DNA of 64,000 nucleotides from Ilyonectria destructans (Eukaryota > Ascomycota > Sordariomycetes > Hypocreales > Nectriaceae), in contig JAHEWK010000003.1 of assembly GCA_020740775.1 (NCBI GenBank), positions 310,001 through 374,000 on the forward strand, in the 5' to 3' direction. The notes beneath the pieces were generated by a model. It was not told the DNA's origin and searched no databases. It worked only from the letters and a program-made list of their open reading frames with translations. Below are positions 41,103 through 52,427 of the stretch, piece after piece. Position numbers and translations under genes: made by a program. The first letter of the stretch is position 1, and the number at the start of each line of letters is the position of its first letter.

Positions 41103-43030
41103 ATGGAGAAATCACTGCCCGAAGCAAGTGGCCATGTTGTCGACATGTCGAAAGAACCCGACCAACCTAATATCGTTGAGTTTGAAAACACTGGCCCAAA
41201 GGGCGACAATGAAACGAGCCCTGTCATCTCGGCATATGCCAACTGGACACGAGCCGAATGCCTCCGGAAATTCTGGAGGTTGTACATCACCGGTCTTGGT
41301 GTGTCAATGGCCGGCATGTAAGTGCAATCAACGACCGCGAGTACTCTACAACAGGACTAATGTTGATTTCAGGTATGCCGGCTACGCAAACTCTGTAATT
41401 GGAAGCATCATTGCCAACGAAGGCTTCATCCGATACTTTGCTACTGTGACAGACCCCGACACCGGTAAACCAGCGCTCGATTCTCAGCATATTTCACTCT
41501 GGGCAGCTTGCTATTTTGTGTCCGCTATTCTCATCCAGACCATTGCTCCGGTTACGGCCGATAGGTTTGGTCGAAAATTCAACATGTGGGGCATCACCTT
41601 TTTTCTTACTCTGGTAAGTAATGATTTATCCATACATACTTTGGGCACATGTTTATTGATTCTTCCAAATGCAGTCCATTATTCTCCAAGTCATCGCCCC
41701 GAACTGGTGGGTTCTATTGATCGCCAGGTTGGTCGCAGGCTGTGCGGGCGGTATGATGGGAACGTCTTGCATGGTTTACATGTCTGAGATTGCAATGCCC
41801 CAGTTTCGCGGAGCCTTGCTGGGCAGCTTCTCTCTCGCCTTCGCACTTGGCCAGGTGTTCTTGGCCATCGGTCTGAAGGTTCTCGAAGTGACTAAACCTC
41901 TGGCTTTCCGTCACGTATTCTACTCTGAATTCGTCTTTACCGCTCTATGGATGTTCCCAATGCTCTACCTTCCTGAGTCTCCAGGTAATTATCCTCATTC
42001 CGGGGTGAGGAGTCTAATAAACTAACCACCATGTAGCCTGGTATGCGGCAAAGGGCAGGGATGATGATGCGAAAAAAGCCCTCCGAAAACTAGTCGGAAA
42101 TGTTGATGGTTACGATGTCGACCACGAATATGCCGTCATCAAGTACGAAATGATGGAATCCATCGCTCTTTCGAAGAAAGCATCTTCCGGCAACTGGAAG
42201 GCCATTTTCACAAACAAGATCAACTTTAAGCGTGCAGTCATCTCCACGCTTCCATTCACCTTCCAAAACATTGTTGGAGTGCCCCTGATGTTTGGATACA
42301 CCACATACTTCTTCCAGCTCGCCGGTGTTGATGACCCTTTCCTGGGAAACATTATCAAGCAAATGGTCCTCGTTGTTGGTATCTTGATTTCATTCTATAT
42401 GGTTGACAAAGTCGGACGAAGGACTCTTGTTATCTACGGAGGCGCGATAATGGGAGTTATTACTTTACTCGTTGGAGGACTCGGCTTTATGACGCAGACC
42501 TCTTCCTCAGGAATGGCTTTGGTAGCGCTCTGCTCTATCTGGGCTTTTGTGTATGCTAACTCACTAGCACCTATCGGTAAGTTAGCCCTAAAACAGGCAT
42601 CTATAACCATTTCAGCTAACGTTATCTCTTGTCAAAGGTTGGATCAGTCTTGTCGAAATATCTAGTTCCAACCTTCGCGCCAAGACTACTTCGATTGCTG
42701 TTACGATTCAATATCTCACTGGGATCCTTTTTGTAGGCAACACATCATTCAACGAACCAAAATTGTTGTAGCTAATATGAAACACAGAATTACTGCGTCC
42801 CATTAATGCTGTCAAATCAATATGCTGGCTGGGGTCAGAAGATCGGCTTGTTCTTTGCTGGCATTACGTTTTTATACCTTATCCCATGCATTTTGCTTTT
42901 CCCTGAAACCAAGGGACGCACATACCATGAGCTGGATGAACTTTTTGAACGTCGCATTCCTGCATGGAGATTTGCTATAACGAGAACTGCCCACCAGGAA
43001 AACATGGAGGCAGTGGCAAATGAAAAGTAA
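41103..43030 (+). CDS. MFS sugar transporter
   Basis: Exons 41103-41317, 41373-41613, 41675-41984, 42037-42576, 42638-42732 and 42788-43030 encode 547 aa. A sugar porter with twelve predicted helices. Diagnostic loops are RFGRK after helix 2, a PESP block ending the first half, DKVGRR in the second half, and PETKGRTYHELDELFERR at the carboxy end. A 50-residue hydrophilic tail precedes helix 1. Plasma-membrane proton symport of a sugar or oligosaccharide is expected. Its promoter is shared with the beta-glucuronidase, so the likely cargo is a glucuronide or uronate disaccharide later cleaved by GH2, GH88 or DUF2264 proteins. Cargo is inference from context. Confidence 0.92.
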
Positions 43031-43666
43031 CAGCTAGTATAGTATTACCATTAAGCACCCAGGGGCTTTGGTACATATAGGGTCTTTAGCTAGCTAGAGT
43101 GCTACTTGGGGTACTAGTTCTGTATTATAGCTCTCAAGGTACTTACATAGGGTGGTGGTAGTTTCTATATACGAGTCTCTAACCAGGTTATTCATCCATC
43201 TAGTCGGGACCTTGACCTGGCGAGGGTAAATTCTTAGATGTGGCAAAATACCCCTCTTGATACACTAGCTCTTGGTGTTGCCGTTGCACTCCATATCACC
43301 CTTGGCTCCAATCGTGCCGCTTCCGCCAAACTTGTCCAAACCCAATTAGCTAGACCTCTAAATTGGCTGGTTGTCAAGCTTGAGAGCGAGATCTCAGTTG
43401 AGTTATACCTACAGTTCGAGGATCTAACAGCTCTAACAATTGGAAATAATTGGTGGATTAGGCACTCTGACAAGGTAGAGTGCATTTGGGCAAAATGATT
43501 GTTCATAGGGAGAGAAAGAGATTCAGAACGAAAGCCCCGATGTAAAGCTATTTTACAGAATTTGATCAAATGAGACTATTCATAAAGTATGAAAGTCACA
43601 TCATCGTTCCCTCACAAGTATTCCATTCCAGCTCAACAACGCAGAAGGTTTGCACTTCTAGAATTC
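43031..43666. other. intergenic between convergent genes
   Basis: 636 bp between the transporter and HET-protein 3' ends. A frame at 43238-43498 has no relatives I recognise. AT-rich with CTAGCTAG-like runs near 43090. Confidence 0.5.
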
Positions 43667-45703
43667 TCAGTGTAAATGAAACACTCCGCCAACTCCCTTC
43701 ACTGGTCTTCTCCCTTCAATAGCATCCGAGTACCAATTCTTCTCCTCCTTCCTCGCCCTCTCCAACGTCTCCTTCGCCGTTTTCTCACTGATGATCCTCG
43801 CTTCACCACCCTGTCCCAAATAGGTACCCAGCGGCTCCTTCGTCGCATTTAAAAGCTCCCCGTATTGACCTCTGGATTGAGAGAAGCTGATTCTCATGCC
43901 ACCGACAAGAGTGAATGCTGCTGACTTCGGGAGTGTACATTGTTTCGTGGAGGGATGTGAGCGATCCGGACGAAGGATGAAAGGAACGGCCGCACCGTCT
44001 AAGATGCAGAGCCAATCGCCGTCTGTGCAGAGTTTGTGGTGCTCCCAATTATTAACCGAGTATATGGACTTCAAGGGACTTTGCCGAATCTCTTTGGTGC
44101 AATCACACTTGCCGACGTCGTGCTGATGGACAGCATGGAAAAATGGGGAAAGGTTGGAAAGTGCATGGTCGAGCTCATCCCTGATTTTGGCTGTACATGG
44201 CGGAAACTCGACAAATGCACCGGCAAATGGAAGCCACCCATACGTTGACACCCTGCCATCCACTTTAACAAGTGGACGTTTTTTGAAGGACTTGTGTGAA
44301 CTGAACCGGCCGAGAGTAATGCCTGTAAGAAGGAGACATCCACTCGAGTCATCAACTTGCTGAAGCGCGATAGCCCGGTCGATGTGCTCTTTATCGATAT
44401 TTGCGACAGTCATGTACCAATCTGTTTGGTTTATGGCTTGCTTGCATCCTTCTGCCCGCCAATCCGTAACCCATGAAGGAAACTCTCGTTGGATGGAAGG
44501 AATCTTTGAGCCACCAGGCTGGCAGTGGCCATTGCTATGGGAGCAATGCCCAAACCATTTGCATTGCTCAAGCTGAGTTGCATCAGGACTCTCATCACAC
44601 TCCTCCATCTCTCCGCCGACATTTCCACTCAGTCCCGCGGCACTGAGGACACGTAGATTCTTCTCGGTGGCAATGCAAGCTCTTGTAGCAGCAATGTACA
44701 CGTCCCTCAAAGACCTCGAATAGTCGACTTTGAACGGCATCTCTGGTAGGAGTCCAAACAATGAGAATACCTTATCCTTGGGATCGAACGACTCTCTTGG
44801 CCACCCCAGAACTAGGAATTGAGACAATGAGTACATCCTCTTCTCAATTGCGCCTTGGGCAGCGAATACCTCTCGTACGAGATAGTTTCTGATTTGCAAG
44901 CCACTGCCATCTGTCTTCGAGCAACGACTTCTAAAATCATCCCACTGCATTGAGTGGGAGCCAAAATGCATGATAGCACTTCGTGCTAGAATCGCTTCTT
45001 GCATTGTCCATGCTCTAGCAAACCATTGCCGACTGAGGAGATCATTCAATCCGTAAAGGACAGCCGCCCACATGTCGAGCGCCGGGTCGCCAGGTTTCAA
45101 GCAGTTTGGACGTCGATGGAGACAGACTTCTTTCGGGCGAGATGTTGGTCCTGTGTGGCCTAGGCAGTTGCATGACCAGTCTCCGTAGCCGCTGTTGTCT
45201 GTGTAAGATGTGTCTCCCAACCTGTCGTATTGTGGGAGATATGGTAGCATTGCTTCGACTGGCTGAGTCATTTCGCCCAGCCAGACTCGGACGCATGATG
45301 CCATGGAATAGATGTGGTGCATTCTAGTAACTTGGACGTTCTTCTCTTCGTGGTCGTATTGATTAATACAGAGTGCGTCTGCCCAGATGTGAGGACGGGG
45401 TGCCGAGGACCATATCGCGCAGAGTGCTGCATAGAGATTGTGCGTGATGAGAATGTGCTGGCCATTGAGAACCATCCGTTGCAAATCAGACTCCTGATTG
45501 CCCCAAACGTAGGAAAGCGCATGGTACGGTATTGGCGAGCTCTTGTCTGTTGTGGCAGCCAGCGGTCGTAGCTTGCAATGTAGCACAGAATCTTGGAGAG
45601 ATATGAATGAAAGTAATCGTGTCTCCCCTAATCGAAGACGGCGCGGATACAGAGCTTTTTGGAGCTCTGGCGAGTATGCGCCCAATTTAGGTAGAGGATC
45701 CAT
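43667..45703 (-). CDS. HET-domain heterokaryon-incompatibility protein
   Basis: Intronless gene of 678 aa. The HET domain occupies roughly residues 60-210, with its three usual blocks: YHALSYVWG, HIWADALCINQ, and an EKNVQVTRMHHIYSMA then VRVWLGE stretch. A W-rich SRQWFARAWTMQEAILAR motif follows, typical of the domain's end. The remainder is low in recognisable domains, though the cysteine- and histidine-rich segments near residues 175-195 and 385-405 (SCNCLGH, CKWFGHCSHSNGHC) may bind metal. HET proteins trigger cell death when incompatible strains fuse. The reading frame is intact, so it may be active. The promoter carries a 4 x 19 bp tandem repeat. Confidence 0.93.
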   Translation of the reverse strand: MDPLPKLGAYSPELQKALYPRRLRLGETRLLSFISLQDSVLHCKLRPLAATTDKSSPIPYHALSYVWGNQESDLQRMVLNGQHILITHNLYAALCAIWSSAPRPHIWADALCINQYDHEEKNVQVTRMHHIYSMASCVRVWLGEMTQPVEAMLPYLPQYDRLGDTSYTDNSGYGDWSCNCLGHTGPTSRPKEVCLHRRPNCLKPGDPALDMWAAVLYGLNDLLSRQWFARAWTMQEAILARSAIMHFGSHSMQWDDFRSRCSKTDGSGLQIRNYLVREVFAAQGAIEKRMYSLSQFLVLGWPRESFDPKDKVFSLFGLLPEMPFKVDYSRSLRDVYIAATRACIATEKNLRVLSAAGLSGNVGGEMEECDESPDATQLEQCKWFGHCSHSNGHCQPGGSKIPSIQREFPSWVTDWRAEGCKQAINQTDWYMTVANIDKEHIDRAIALQQVDDSSGCLLLTGITLGRFSSHKSFKKRPLVKVDGRVSTYGWLPFAGAFVEFPPCTAKIRDELDHALSNLSPFFHAVHQHDVGKCDCTKEIRQSPLKSIYSVNNWEHHKLCTDGDWLCILDGAAVPFILRPDRSHPSTKQCTLPKSAAFTLVGGMRISFSQSRGQYGELLNATKEPLGTYLGQGGEARIISEKTAKETLERARKEEKNWYSDAIEGRRPVKGVGGVFHLH

Positions 45704-46557
45704 TGCCGATTCTGGGTGGTGAAGGACTTGGAACTAGATGACGGGAGGGATGCGTAGAGGCGTAGAAGTGAAATTCACGAGGTTATAAGGAACGAAATAT
45801 GCCTTGAGGAACGAAAAATGCCTCGAGAAACGAAAAATGCCTTGAGGACCGAAATGTGCCTTGAGGAGGCTCCCCTCAAACTCCCCGCTTCCCATTGGCT
45901 CCAAATAATTCATGGGCTTACACTTCGAACAGCCACTGTGATTGGCTCCTGTCCTCCGTCCGCACGACGCTCTAGCATTCTGCCCTACACCTTGTAGTCT
46001 GTGTATACAAAGGCCGCTACATAAGGTAAACCTTTCTGACTGATATTATCTGCTGCCCTGGCTGATGTTGCTGGTATTGTATGCTGACGCTTATGGGTAT
46101 CAACAGGATTGTACCGGGTGGCATTTTGATGAATTGGAAGTTCTTTGTTGTCTGTAAATTCAATATTATCCCTGCTAGCAGTCTAAAGTGGAGCTTTAGC
46201 AGTATATTCTTCTTTATCTAGTGTAAACCCCCATTATGAACTTCTTCTACAAAATATATACTTTATTGTACTCGTGCTATTACTCAGCCTGAAATGAGTT
46301 ATCTTCATCCTACGAGGCAGCCACGCTATTTCAATACCATTCACTGCAGCTGATATTAGGATCATAATTTAGGTGCCTTATCTAACAACAAGAGCCAATA
46401 TAGCCAAGGAAGGGCGCACGTTGTTATCCGTATTGAAATAGATGCAACCAAGGTAGCGAAAACAAGAGATGCTTGTTTCTCGGAAGAGTTGAAAATGCCG
46501 AGACAGCGGCGTCTTGACTTCCGTATTTCTTCCATCACCCTAAGTTTGAGCGACAAG
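45704..46557. other. intergenic, HET gene promoter and SDR 3' side
   Basis: 854 bp. The HET-proximal part holds the 19 bp tandem repeat at 45788-45863 and two ATTGGCTCC boxes (CCAAT boxes on the minus strand, 45894 and 45941). The rest (46000-46360) is AT-rich with nothing recognised. Confidence 0.55.
45788..45863. repeat. 19 bp tandem repeat, four copies
   Basis: Four consecutive 19 bp units (45788-45806, 45807-45825, 45826-45844, 45845-45863), consensus AGGAACGAAAAATGCCTTG. They are diverged at one to four positions and sit 85-160 bp upstream of the HET ATG. Confidence 0.85.
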
Positions 46558-47524
46558 TTACATGGGGACACCGTCTAGATGCACTTGAAGAAGCATCGAA
46601 TCCTGAATCTCCTGAGCCCGCGAAATCAACTCCTCCGCATCCCAGTTTGCCCAAACAAACTTCCCCTTTAAGAACTTCGCTTCCGGTGACGCAAGCCACA
46701 CAAGAAAAGAACCGGGGAGCTCGGCTGGAGGAAAGTTAGCAGGGTAGATCAGAATAGAACATGGAACTGAAATTCGGATGCAAGGGAGCAAAGAATTAGC
46801 AAGGGATAAACTTACGTTCGTCCTGGCCATTCACAGATGAATCAGCATTGCCCTCCGTATCAATTACTCCGGGCTGCACATGGACAACATGCAGGCCAGG
46901 GTTCTCAGCTGCAACGTAGTCGAACATCTTGATGATGGCCGCCTTCATAGCCGAGTACGCAAACATGCCGGGCATCGGTGTGAAGTGGGCAATTCCGGTT
47001 GAGATATTGAAGAGCATGGAGCCAGGAGCTGCATGCGGTATAAAAGCCTGCACGGCGTTGAAAGCCCCGATAACGTTGAGCTCAAAGCCTCTAGTTAACT
47101 CACGCACATCATAGCCTACCACTAACCCCGGATCCGTCAATATGCCAGCGTTAGAGACGAATATGTCGATTTTGCCCACTTGATCTGTGATGCTCTTTAT
47201 GGCGCCATTAACGGCTGCCCTATCGGTGAGGTCGGCAGATTCGTAGAGGACGCGAGTAGCGGGCCCGGCGGCCATGATCTCAGCCACCGCAGCTTCCAGG
47301 AGGTTAACGCGACGTGAGATGATGGCGACCGATTTGGCACCGGCTTGGCTGAAAGCTATAGCGATAGCCTTGCCAATCCCAGTGCTTCCACCCGTCACAA
47401 CGACATTCTTTCCCGCCGCTGTGAGCTCCGGTCGGGTGGGTGAGATGAAGTGGTACGGCTTGTGGTGGTACGCTTTGGTGAAACTGAAAACCTCGGGAAT
47501 TTCCATCTCGAATTTGTTGGCCAT
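46558..47524 (-). CDS. short-chain dehydrogenase/reductase
   Basis: Exons 47524-46816 and 46724-46558 encode 291 aa. Classical SDR: cofactor loop TGGSTGIGKAIA, NAG at SNAGILTD, active-site serine in NISTGIAH and the YSAMKAA tyrosine/lysine pair, then PGVIDTEGN. The ISRR after beta-2 suggests NADP(H). No signal peptide. It probably oxidises or reduces a hydroxyl or carbonyl of a small molecule. It lies near an old-yellow-enzyme relic and a Zn2Cys6 gene. Substrate unknown. Confidence 0.9.
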
Positions 47525-48334
47525 CGCGTCAGTTGTTTGTGGTTGTGGTTTGGAGGTGGGTGTTTCTGAAGCTACTTGGGAGAGAAGAAGGCAGGCAATT
47601 GTAGATGTCTGTCTATGAAGGGGCAGAATTATTTATCCTTCAGGCGTAAATGCTTCGCTTTATGTACTTGCTAACTTAATGGGACGCCGCCTAAGGTCAA
47701 CAATACCCGCACTTTTGCATATGAAGTTGGTAAGCTGCTTCGGACATTGAAGGTTCCGCGCAAAGTCTAAATTTTATAAATCTGTTGATGGATCCGTTAC
47801 GGTCCAATGGGTCAATGCGATAGTGTTCAAATTGATGATGATCATGTTAATCCTTGTCCCTCCCGGTCTTCCGGCTGGTGCGGGATGACCAGGCCAAGCA
47901 ATCATCAATATTATCATCACTGCTTTAAACACTATCCATTTGATCAATTTGACCGTAAGGGATCCAACATAAGCTCAATATGGAATCCAACTACTTCGAA
48001 ACAAATGCTGTTTGATTGGTAATCGTATATTGTTTTGACGGACTCCAGATTTATCACCGGCGTCTTCTGTTGGGCCTGGCATCATGTTTCATCGCGCCAC
48101 ACTTCCAGTCCTGCCGACCTGCAACGCGTCGCCTCACCGCTGCTATCGCATTTTGGCATCACCAAAAACGGCATTGCCGATGCTCATCCCTATCCTTGCT
48201 AAAGCTTCTAGGAAGCTTTGGGACTTGCGGACTGTCCGGACTTTTCGCACTTTCCGGACTTTCCAGAAACTCCAGACTCTCCGAAGTTTGTGACCATCAA
48301 CTAGCTAGAAATCAAGAGCTGTTATCCTCATCAT
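47525..48334. other. intergenic with a decayed 9 bp-type repeat
   Basis: SDR promoter side, then DNA with a run of 9 bp units near CGGACTTTC at 48220-48292 (about seven degenerate copies). Frames across 48016-48489 mix this repeat with the start of the old-yellow-enzyme relic and look non-functional. Confidence 0.45.
48220..48292. repeat. degenerate 9 bp tandem repeat
   Basis: Units such as GGACTGTCC, GGACTTTTC, GCACTTTCC, GGACTTTCC and AGACTCTCC follow one another. In one frame they read Arg-Thr-Phe, in another Gly-Leu-Ser. A decayed minisatellite just before the old-yellow-enzyme relic. Confidence 0.6.
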
Positions 48335-49293
48335 CTGATGCAACAGCTACACTTCTCAGTTTCAGGAAGAACGGCACACAATCGGCCTTTGAAAGTGGGG
48401 ATGGCGGAGAAGCTGTCCACTTGGGATGCTATTGCTGCCGAGGCCTGGGTATCCCGACCCAAGAGGTGATTGACATCTATCATCGCTAAGTCAAGCTCTA
48501 GCGTCGCCACAAAATTCTCTCAGCCGATTCCAATGTAGTTCTGAATAGATTTCATAGCAGCCAAGGAAGATCCAGTAACCTCCCGTCTCAGCATCGGACG
48601 TACAATTGAAAGACAAGAAGGCGCCGCCGTCTCCCGCTCATTTACTTTCGGTAAAAGACATGTGTCGAGTGCTAACACAAGCTAAATGGCACAGAAAGTT
48701 CTCCATATCTCACCTTTGCCGAACCGCGGGCCGCTATTGAAGTAGACATTTCCCGCATCACAACCCGCTTCGTCCATGCCGCCGAATGCCTAAAAAGGCG
48801 GGATCTTATAGTATCCAGCTGCATGCCACATATGGCTTCTTCCTGGCGCCATTTCTTTCGCAGAGCACAACCGCCGTGCCGATAAATTGGGAGCAGCCTC
48901 GCGAACCGGGCTCGCCTGGTCCTCGAGGCTTCTGAGCAGATTCGCAAGCGAACTGCCCCAGACTTTATCTTCAGCATCTAGATCAACTCAGTCGAGTTCC
49001 AGGAACAAGGATTCGCGCCAAACGAGGCACGAGAGTTTTGCGCCATGCTCGAGTCGGCAGGCTTCGACTTCGTCGATGTATCGGGGGACACTTACGAGCA
49101 GCTGGCCTTTGGCCATATGAGAGAGTCTACTCGCGCGCATGAAGCTTTCTTCATTGAGTTCGCCGAGGTGCACGTGGCTAGTCGGAAGACTAGGCGTGTC
49201 TTCATCACTGGTGGTCCGCGGAGTGCTGTTGCCATGGTGGCAGCACTGGATGTGGTTGACGGAGTTGTCCCTGCCAAACCTGTTGCTCAGTAA
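48335..49293 (+). pseudogene. old yellow enzyme (NADH:flavin oxidoreductase) pseudogene
   Basis: Recognisable pieces of an OYE-family ene-reductase follow one another on the plus strand in shifting frames. LHFSVSGRTAHNRPLKVGMA is the amino end, GIPTQEVIDIYHR lies near 48450-48490, NRARLVLEASEQIRKR near 48905, INSVEFQEQGFAPNEAR near 48985, SAGFDFVDVSGDTYEQLAF near 49050-49105, and TGGPRSAVAMVAALDVVDGV up to 49270. Stops interrupt between them, for example a TAG just before INSVEF, and the barrel middle is garbled. The last frame ends at 49293. It is a dead gene; its family is certain. Lies between SDR and regulator genes. Confidence 0.85.
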
Positions 49294-49570
49294 CCTGAAT
49301 TCGGGTGAGGTATCATACAAGGTCAGGCCACTAGAGCACTTGTGCCGGTATAAAGTATCGATAGCTGGGAAAGGATAGGTACTATTTGACACGCCTGATG
49401 CCTATGTCGTCCAGGGACTCTTGAAGAGTATGCAACAGTGGCTTTAGTTGCTGCATGCGAACAAGACGATAGAGTTGTGTAGAGATCTCAACTTGACCAG
49501 CCACGTCTTACTTTAGGCTGATGACCGCAAGGCCAGACTGCTTGGATAAATTATAATCTAATCTTGAAAC

Positions 49571-51434
49571 TCAGATAATAGTTCCCAGGGTACCCTCATC
49601 CTCATCTCCACCCCAGATTGATAATGGAGCATCTGTGTTCGCAAGGTGATCAGATGCCAGCATCTCACGATGCCTTTCCTTCTGAACAATGACGAGGACG
49701 TACCGGGTGAGCTCTCTGCACGCATCCCGAACCTTTCGCAAATTCTCGTTATTCGTCTCTAACACTATTTCATCCACAAATTGCAATGCCGCGTCAACTA
49801 GTTGTTTATCCGAGTCGAATGTCTCGTGGTGCGGGTTGTGCATATTGTTAGCCGTCAGACAAATCAGACCCGAGATGTAAGTGCACGTCGTCATCCTGTG
49901 CTGCCTATTAGCACCACAATGCCTCACGGAATATCATATGTGGTTCTTACCAAACAAAAGCTGAATCCTTCCTCAAGACGCTCATAAACAGCTTCATGAA
50001 ATCCCGAGATTCGTCTACCAAGGCCTGCCAGTCTCGCAGCAGGGACACTGGGGAGGCTTCCTCTCCTGCGGCGGCCCTTCTACCATAGTCTTGTAGATCT
50101 TGTACCCATTGCGGGTCCCATGAATGAACTTTGCTGATGATAGCCAAGCAGGACAGACGAGCCGCGTAGAGGACGCAAAAGAATCGTGACAGCTCTGACT
50201 GGCCAGCTTGAGATATGGTGCCAGGACTGAATTCATTTGGTACATGAGATGCCCAGTCGTCGAGCATGCCACGGATTCGTAGGACATTTTGAGCTTGCTG
50301 CTCTGGGCTCAGGTTTTGTGAACGAGCCGAGTACACACAATCATAGACACTCCCTTGGATGCGCGCCAGCTGCACCCGAGCGCGGAAGAAGTTCATCTTG
50401 GAGCGACCGTCCGTAGTTAAAAAGAATCCGATATCATCGTCATCAGCCGGCTCCTCCGGCGGAAGATCTATATCGACGTCCGCATCGAGCTGGATGGGTG
50501 GTTGCCTAGTTCGCATGCTGATATCCTTATCGAGGATATATGCGAGCCAAAAGACGCGGTCGCGCTGCAATGCCTCGGACCGACTCAAATGCACGGAGCT
50601 TGCCTTGGTATGAAGCTGGAGTCGGTGGGCCATGCGTAAAGCCGTAGCAATCAGGATCGTGGGCGGTCTCAGATTCTGTGTTCCCTGGAACAGCATGACT
50701 AAACCGACAAGTACTTGAACATTAACAAGGTCGGTGTCGCTCATTACCACCTGCGTCAGCACTGACTGTACGTTGTCGAAGTATTCCGCGATGCTTTTGT
50801 TCGGAACTGATTCGCTCCCATCGCTCTGGCGATGTGCAAGCGCGAGAGCTACATTGATTGCCGCCCAGGCGGCCTCTTCTCTCTCACGTGGGCGGCGGTA
50901 CCACTGTTTTACAGTATGCAATAGCGTGCTGGGGTGAAAGAGCGGGAGGATCGAATTGAATGTTGTAAGATATTTCTCAATTATCGGTAGGACCTCTTCA
51001 AGCGGTGGCAAGTCCATGGATATGTGGTGCGGGGAGTTCCCAGGCCGTCCAGTGTTTTCATGCACACTCACCAACGGTTGACGGGCAGTCGCATCCTGCA
51101 GTGCAAGGCTCTCAAGCTTGTCAACTTTCTCAGAAACTGACCTGAGCTGGGCTTCGAGGCGTTCGAGGCGAGACTGCAGGACTTCTTCTCTTCTGCGAGC
51201 ACCCTCGTTCCTGGGCACCGTCTTCCGGCTGGCAGCTGTGTAGGTGCACTCCACGTCGTACACTACGCAGTGACAGCAGCGAGGCTTCTTTACATCGCAT
51301 TTAATCTTCTTATTGTAGCAGAGATCGCATGCCTTAATGCGAGGGGTTAGCATAAGAGATAAGAGCGACAAAGCAAGTTGCTTCAAGGGACAGTGGCCAT
51401 TACATACCTGCCTTGTTCCCTTGCTTCGTGCCAT
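49571..51434 (-). CDS. Zn2Cys6 transcription factor
   Basis: Exons 51434-51408, 51332-49951 and 49904-49571, 580 aa. The zinc cluster sits at the amino end: C11-x2-C14-x6-C21-x6-C28-x2-C31-x6-C38. A leucine-rich coiled coil follows (SRLERLEAQLRSVSEKVDKL), then the fungal-specific factor domain with FNSILPLFHPSTLLHTV and RVFWLAYILDKDISMRTRQP. The short first exon and in-frame splice sites are clear. Neighbours are the SDR and OYE relic on one side and a LysM-protein relic on the other, so its target genes are not obvious; it may be an orphan regulator of a lost cluster. Confidence 0.92.
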
Positions 51435-51903
51435 TCTAGTTCTCGTCGGGGAAAGGATCTTAGTACTTCAGTCAGAGCAACAAAAAGTGTTGCGATGAAT
51501 TCGCCATGGAATACAAATGCAATAGATTTCACAACCAATAATTCGGTCTCAAATAGACGGATTTGGTGTGGTTCCGCGGAACTACGGCTGACAAATGCTT
51601 ACCCAGCGGGTTGACTAAGCCTGCGGCCAAGGCCCCCCACCTCCTCTGGCGGAGAGAGAGTGCCTACTTGCCCAATGGCTTTGGGTCCTCAGACTATATG
51701 GACTCACTTCAGTACCTGGTACTATCTGGCAAGAACTAGAGTCCTTATAGACAAGCCGCGCAACAAGTTGAGAAGAAAAAGTATAGGACCTAGGCTTTCA
51801 GACTGCCCGGATAAGTCGTCTCTTACTCTCGAGACACCAGCCTTTCCCTCTTTTGTCTTATAACTCAAGCCCCGAAGCTCTAAAGCCAAGTCAAAACGAA
51901 GAG
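51435..51903. other. intergenic, upstream of the regulator and the LysM relic
   Basis: 469 bp divergent spacer with no recognised element or gene. Frames at 51660-51863 and the opposite strand look fortuitous. Confidence 0.5.
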
Positions 51904-52396
51904 ATGCAGTTCGCATACTTTCTTGCCGCTGGGTTCTTCTCACAAGTGCTGTCTGCAAAGGAGGTCTATTCACGCCGCGCCATGAACTGTAGTTTCTCCA
52001 CGTCTCCTGGTAGCGGCGCTACGTGCTCGGTTTTTGCGAGCAGCTGGGGGATATGTGTGGCCATGTTCCAGTCGCTGAATCCCAGTATAAGCTGTCCCAG
52101 CATCGTACTGCGTGATTGGCCCTGTCACAGCTGATCCGACTTCAACTACGAAATCTGCCACCACGACGTCTTCAAGCACTACGCTGAAGATATCGACCAC
52201 AAAGACGTCAATCACTGTGACATTAACAATGAGTTCAGCCTCGGGTTACTCTCCTACCATGCCCGGTCCTGCAGACGATTGTGAAGGGTACTACAAGGTC
52301 TCCTCTGACGCCTCTCACCTCCGTGATCTGACTGATGCGGACATTGAAGTTCTGTCAGCTATGGTCATGAAACTTGCGGGATCTTTCATCAGGTGA
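51904..52396 (+). pseudogene. frameshifted LysM-domain secreted protein gene
   Basis: From the ATG at 51904 a signal peptide (MQFAYFLAAGFFSQVLSA) leads into a LysM domain: CSFSTSPGSGATCSVFASSW, then FQSLNPSISCPS. The frame then runs to a stop at 52132-52134. The LysM end (SYCVIG) and the Thr/Ser-rich linker continue in the frame that is open to 52396. A missing stretch of about ten residues and a frame change at about 52100 explain this. The last part (DDCEGYYKVSSD) looks like the start of a second, degraded LysM. No splice sites repair it. Intact relatives bind chitin and shield fungi from host recognition. A sequencing error is possible at the shift, but the decayed second domain argues for a true pseudogene. 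Confidence 0.7.
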
Positions 52397-52427
52397 TTAA
52401 CTAGCTTCCTATTATTAACGATAGTAC

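Noticed and set aside
48220..48292. CRISPR-like short repeats
   Set aside because: Nine-base degenerate units without spacers in a fungal genome; a decayed minisatellite.
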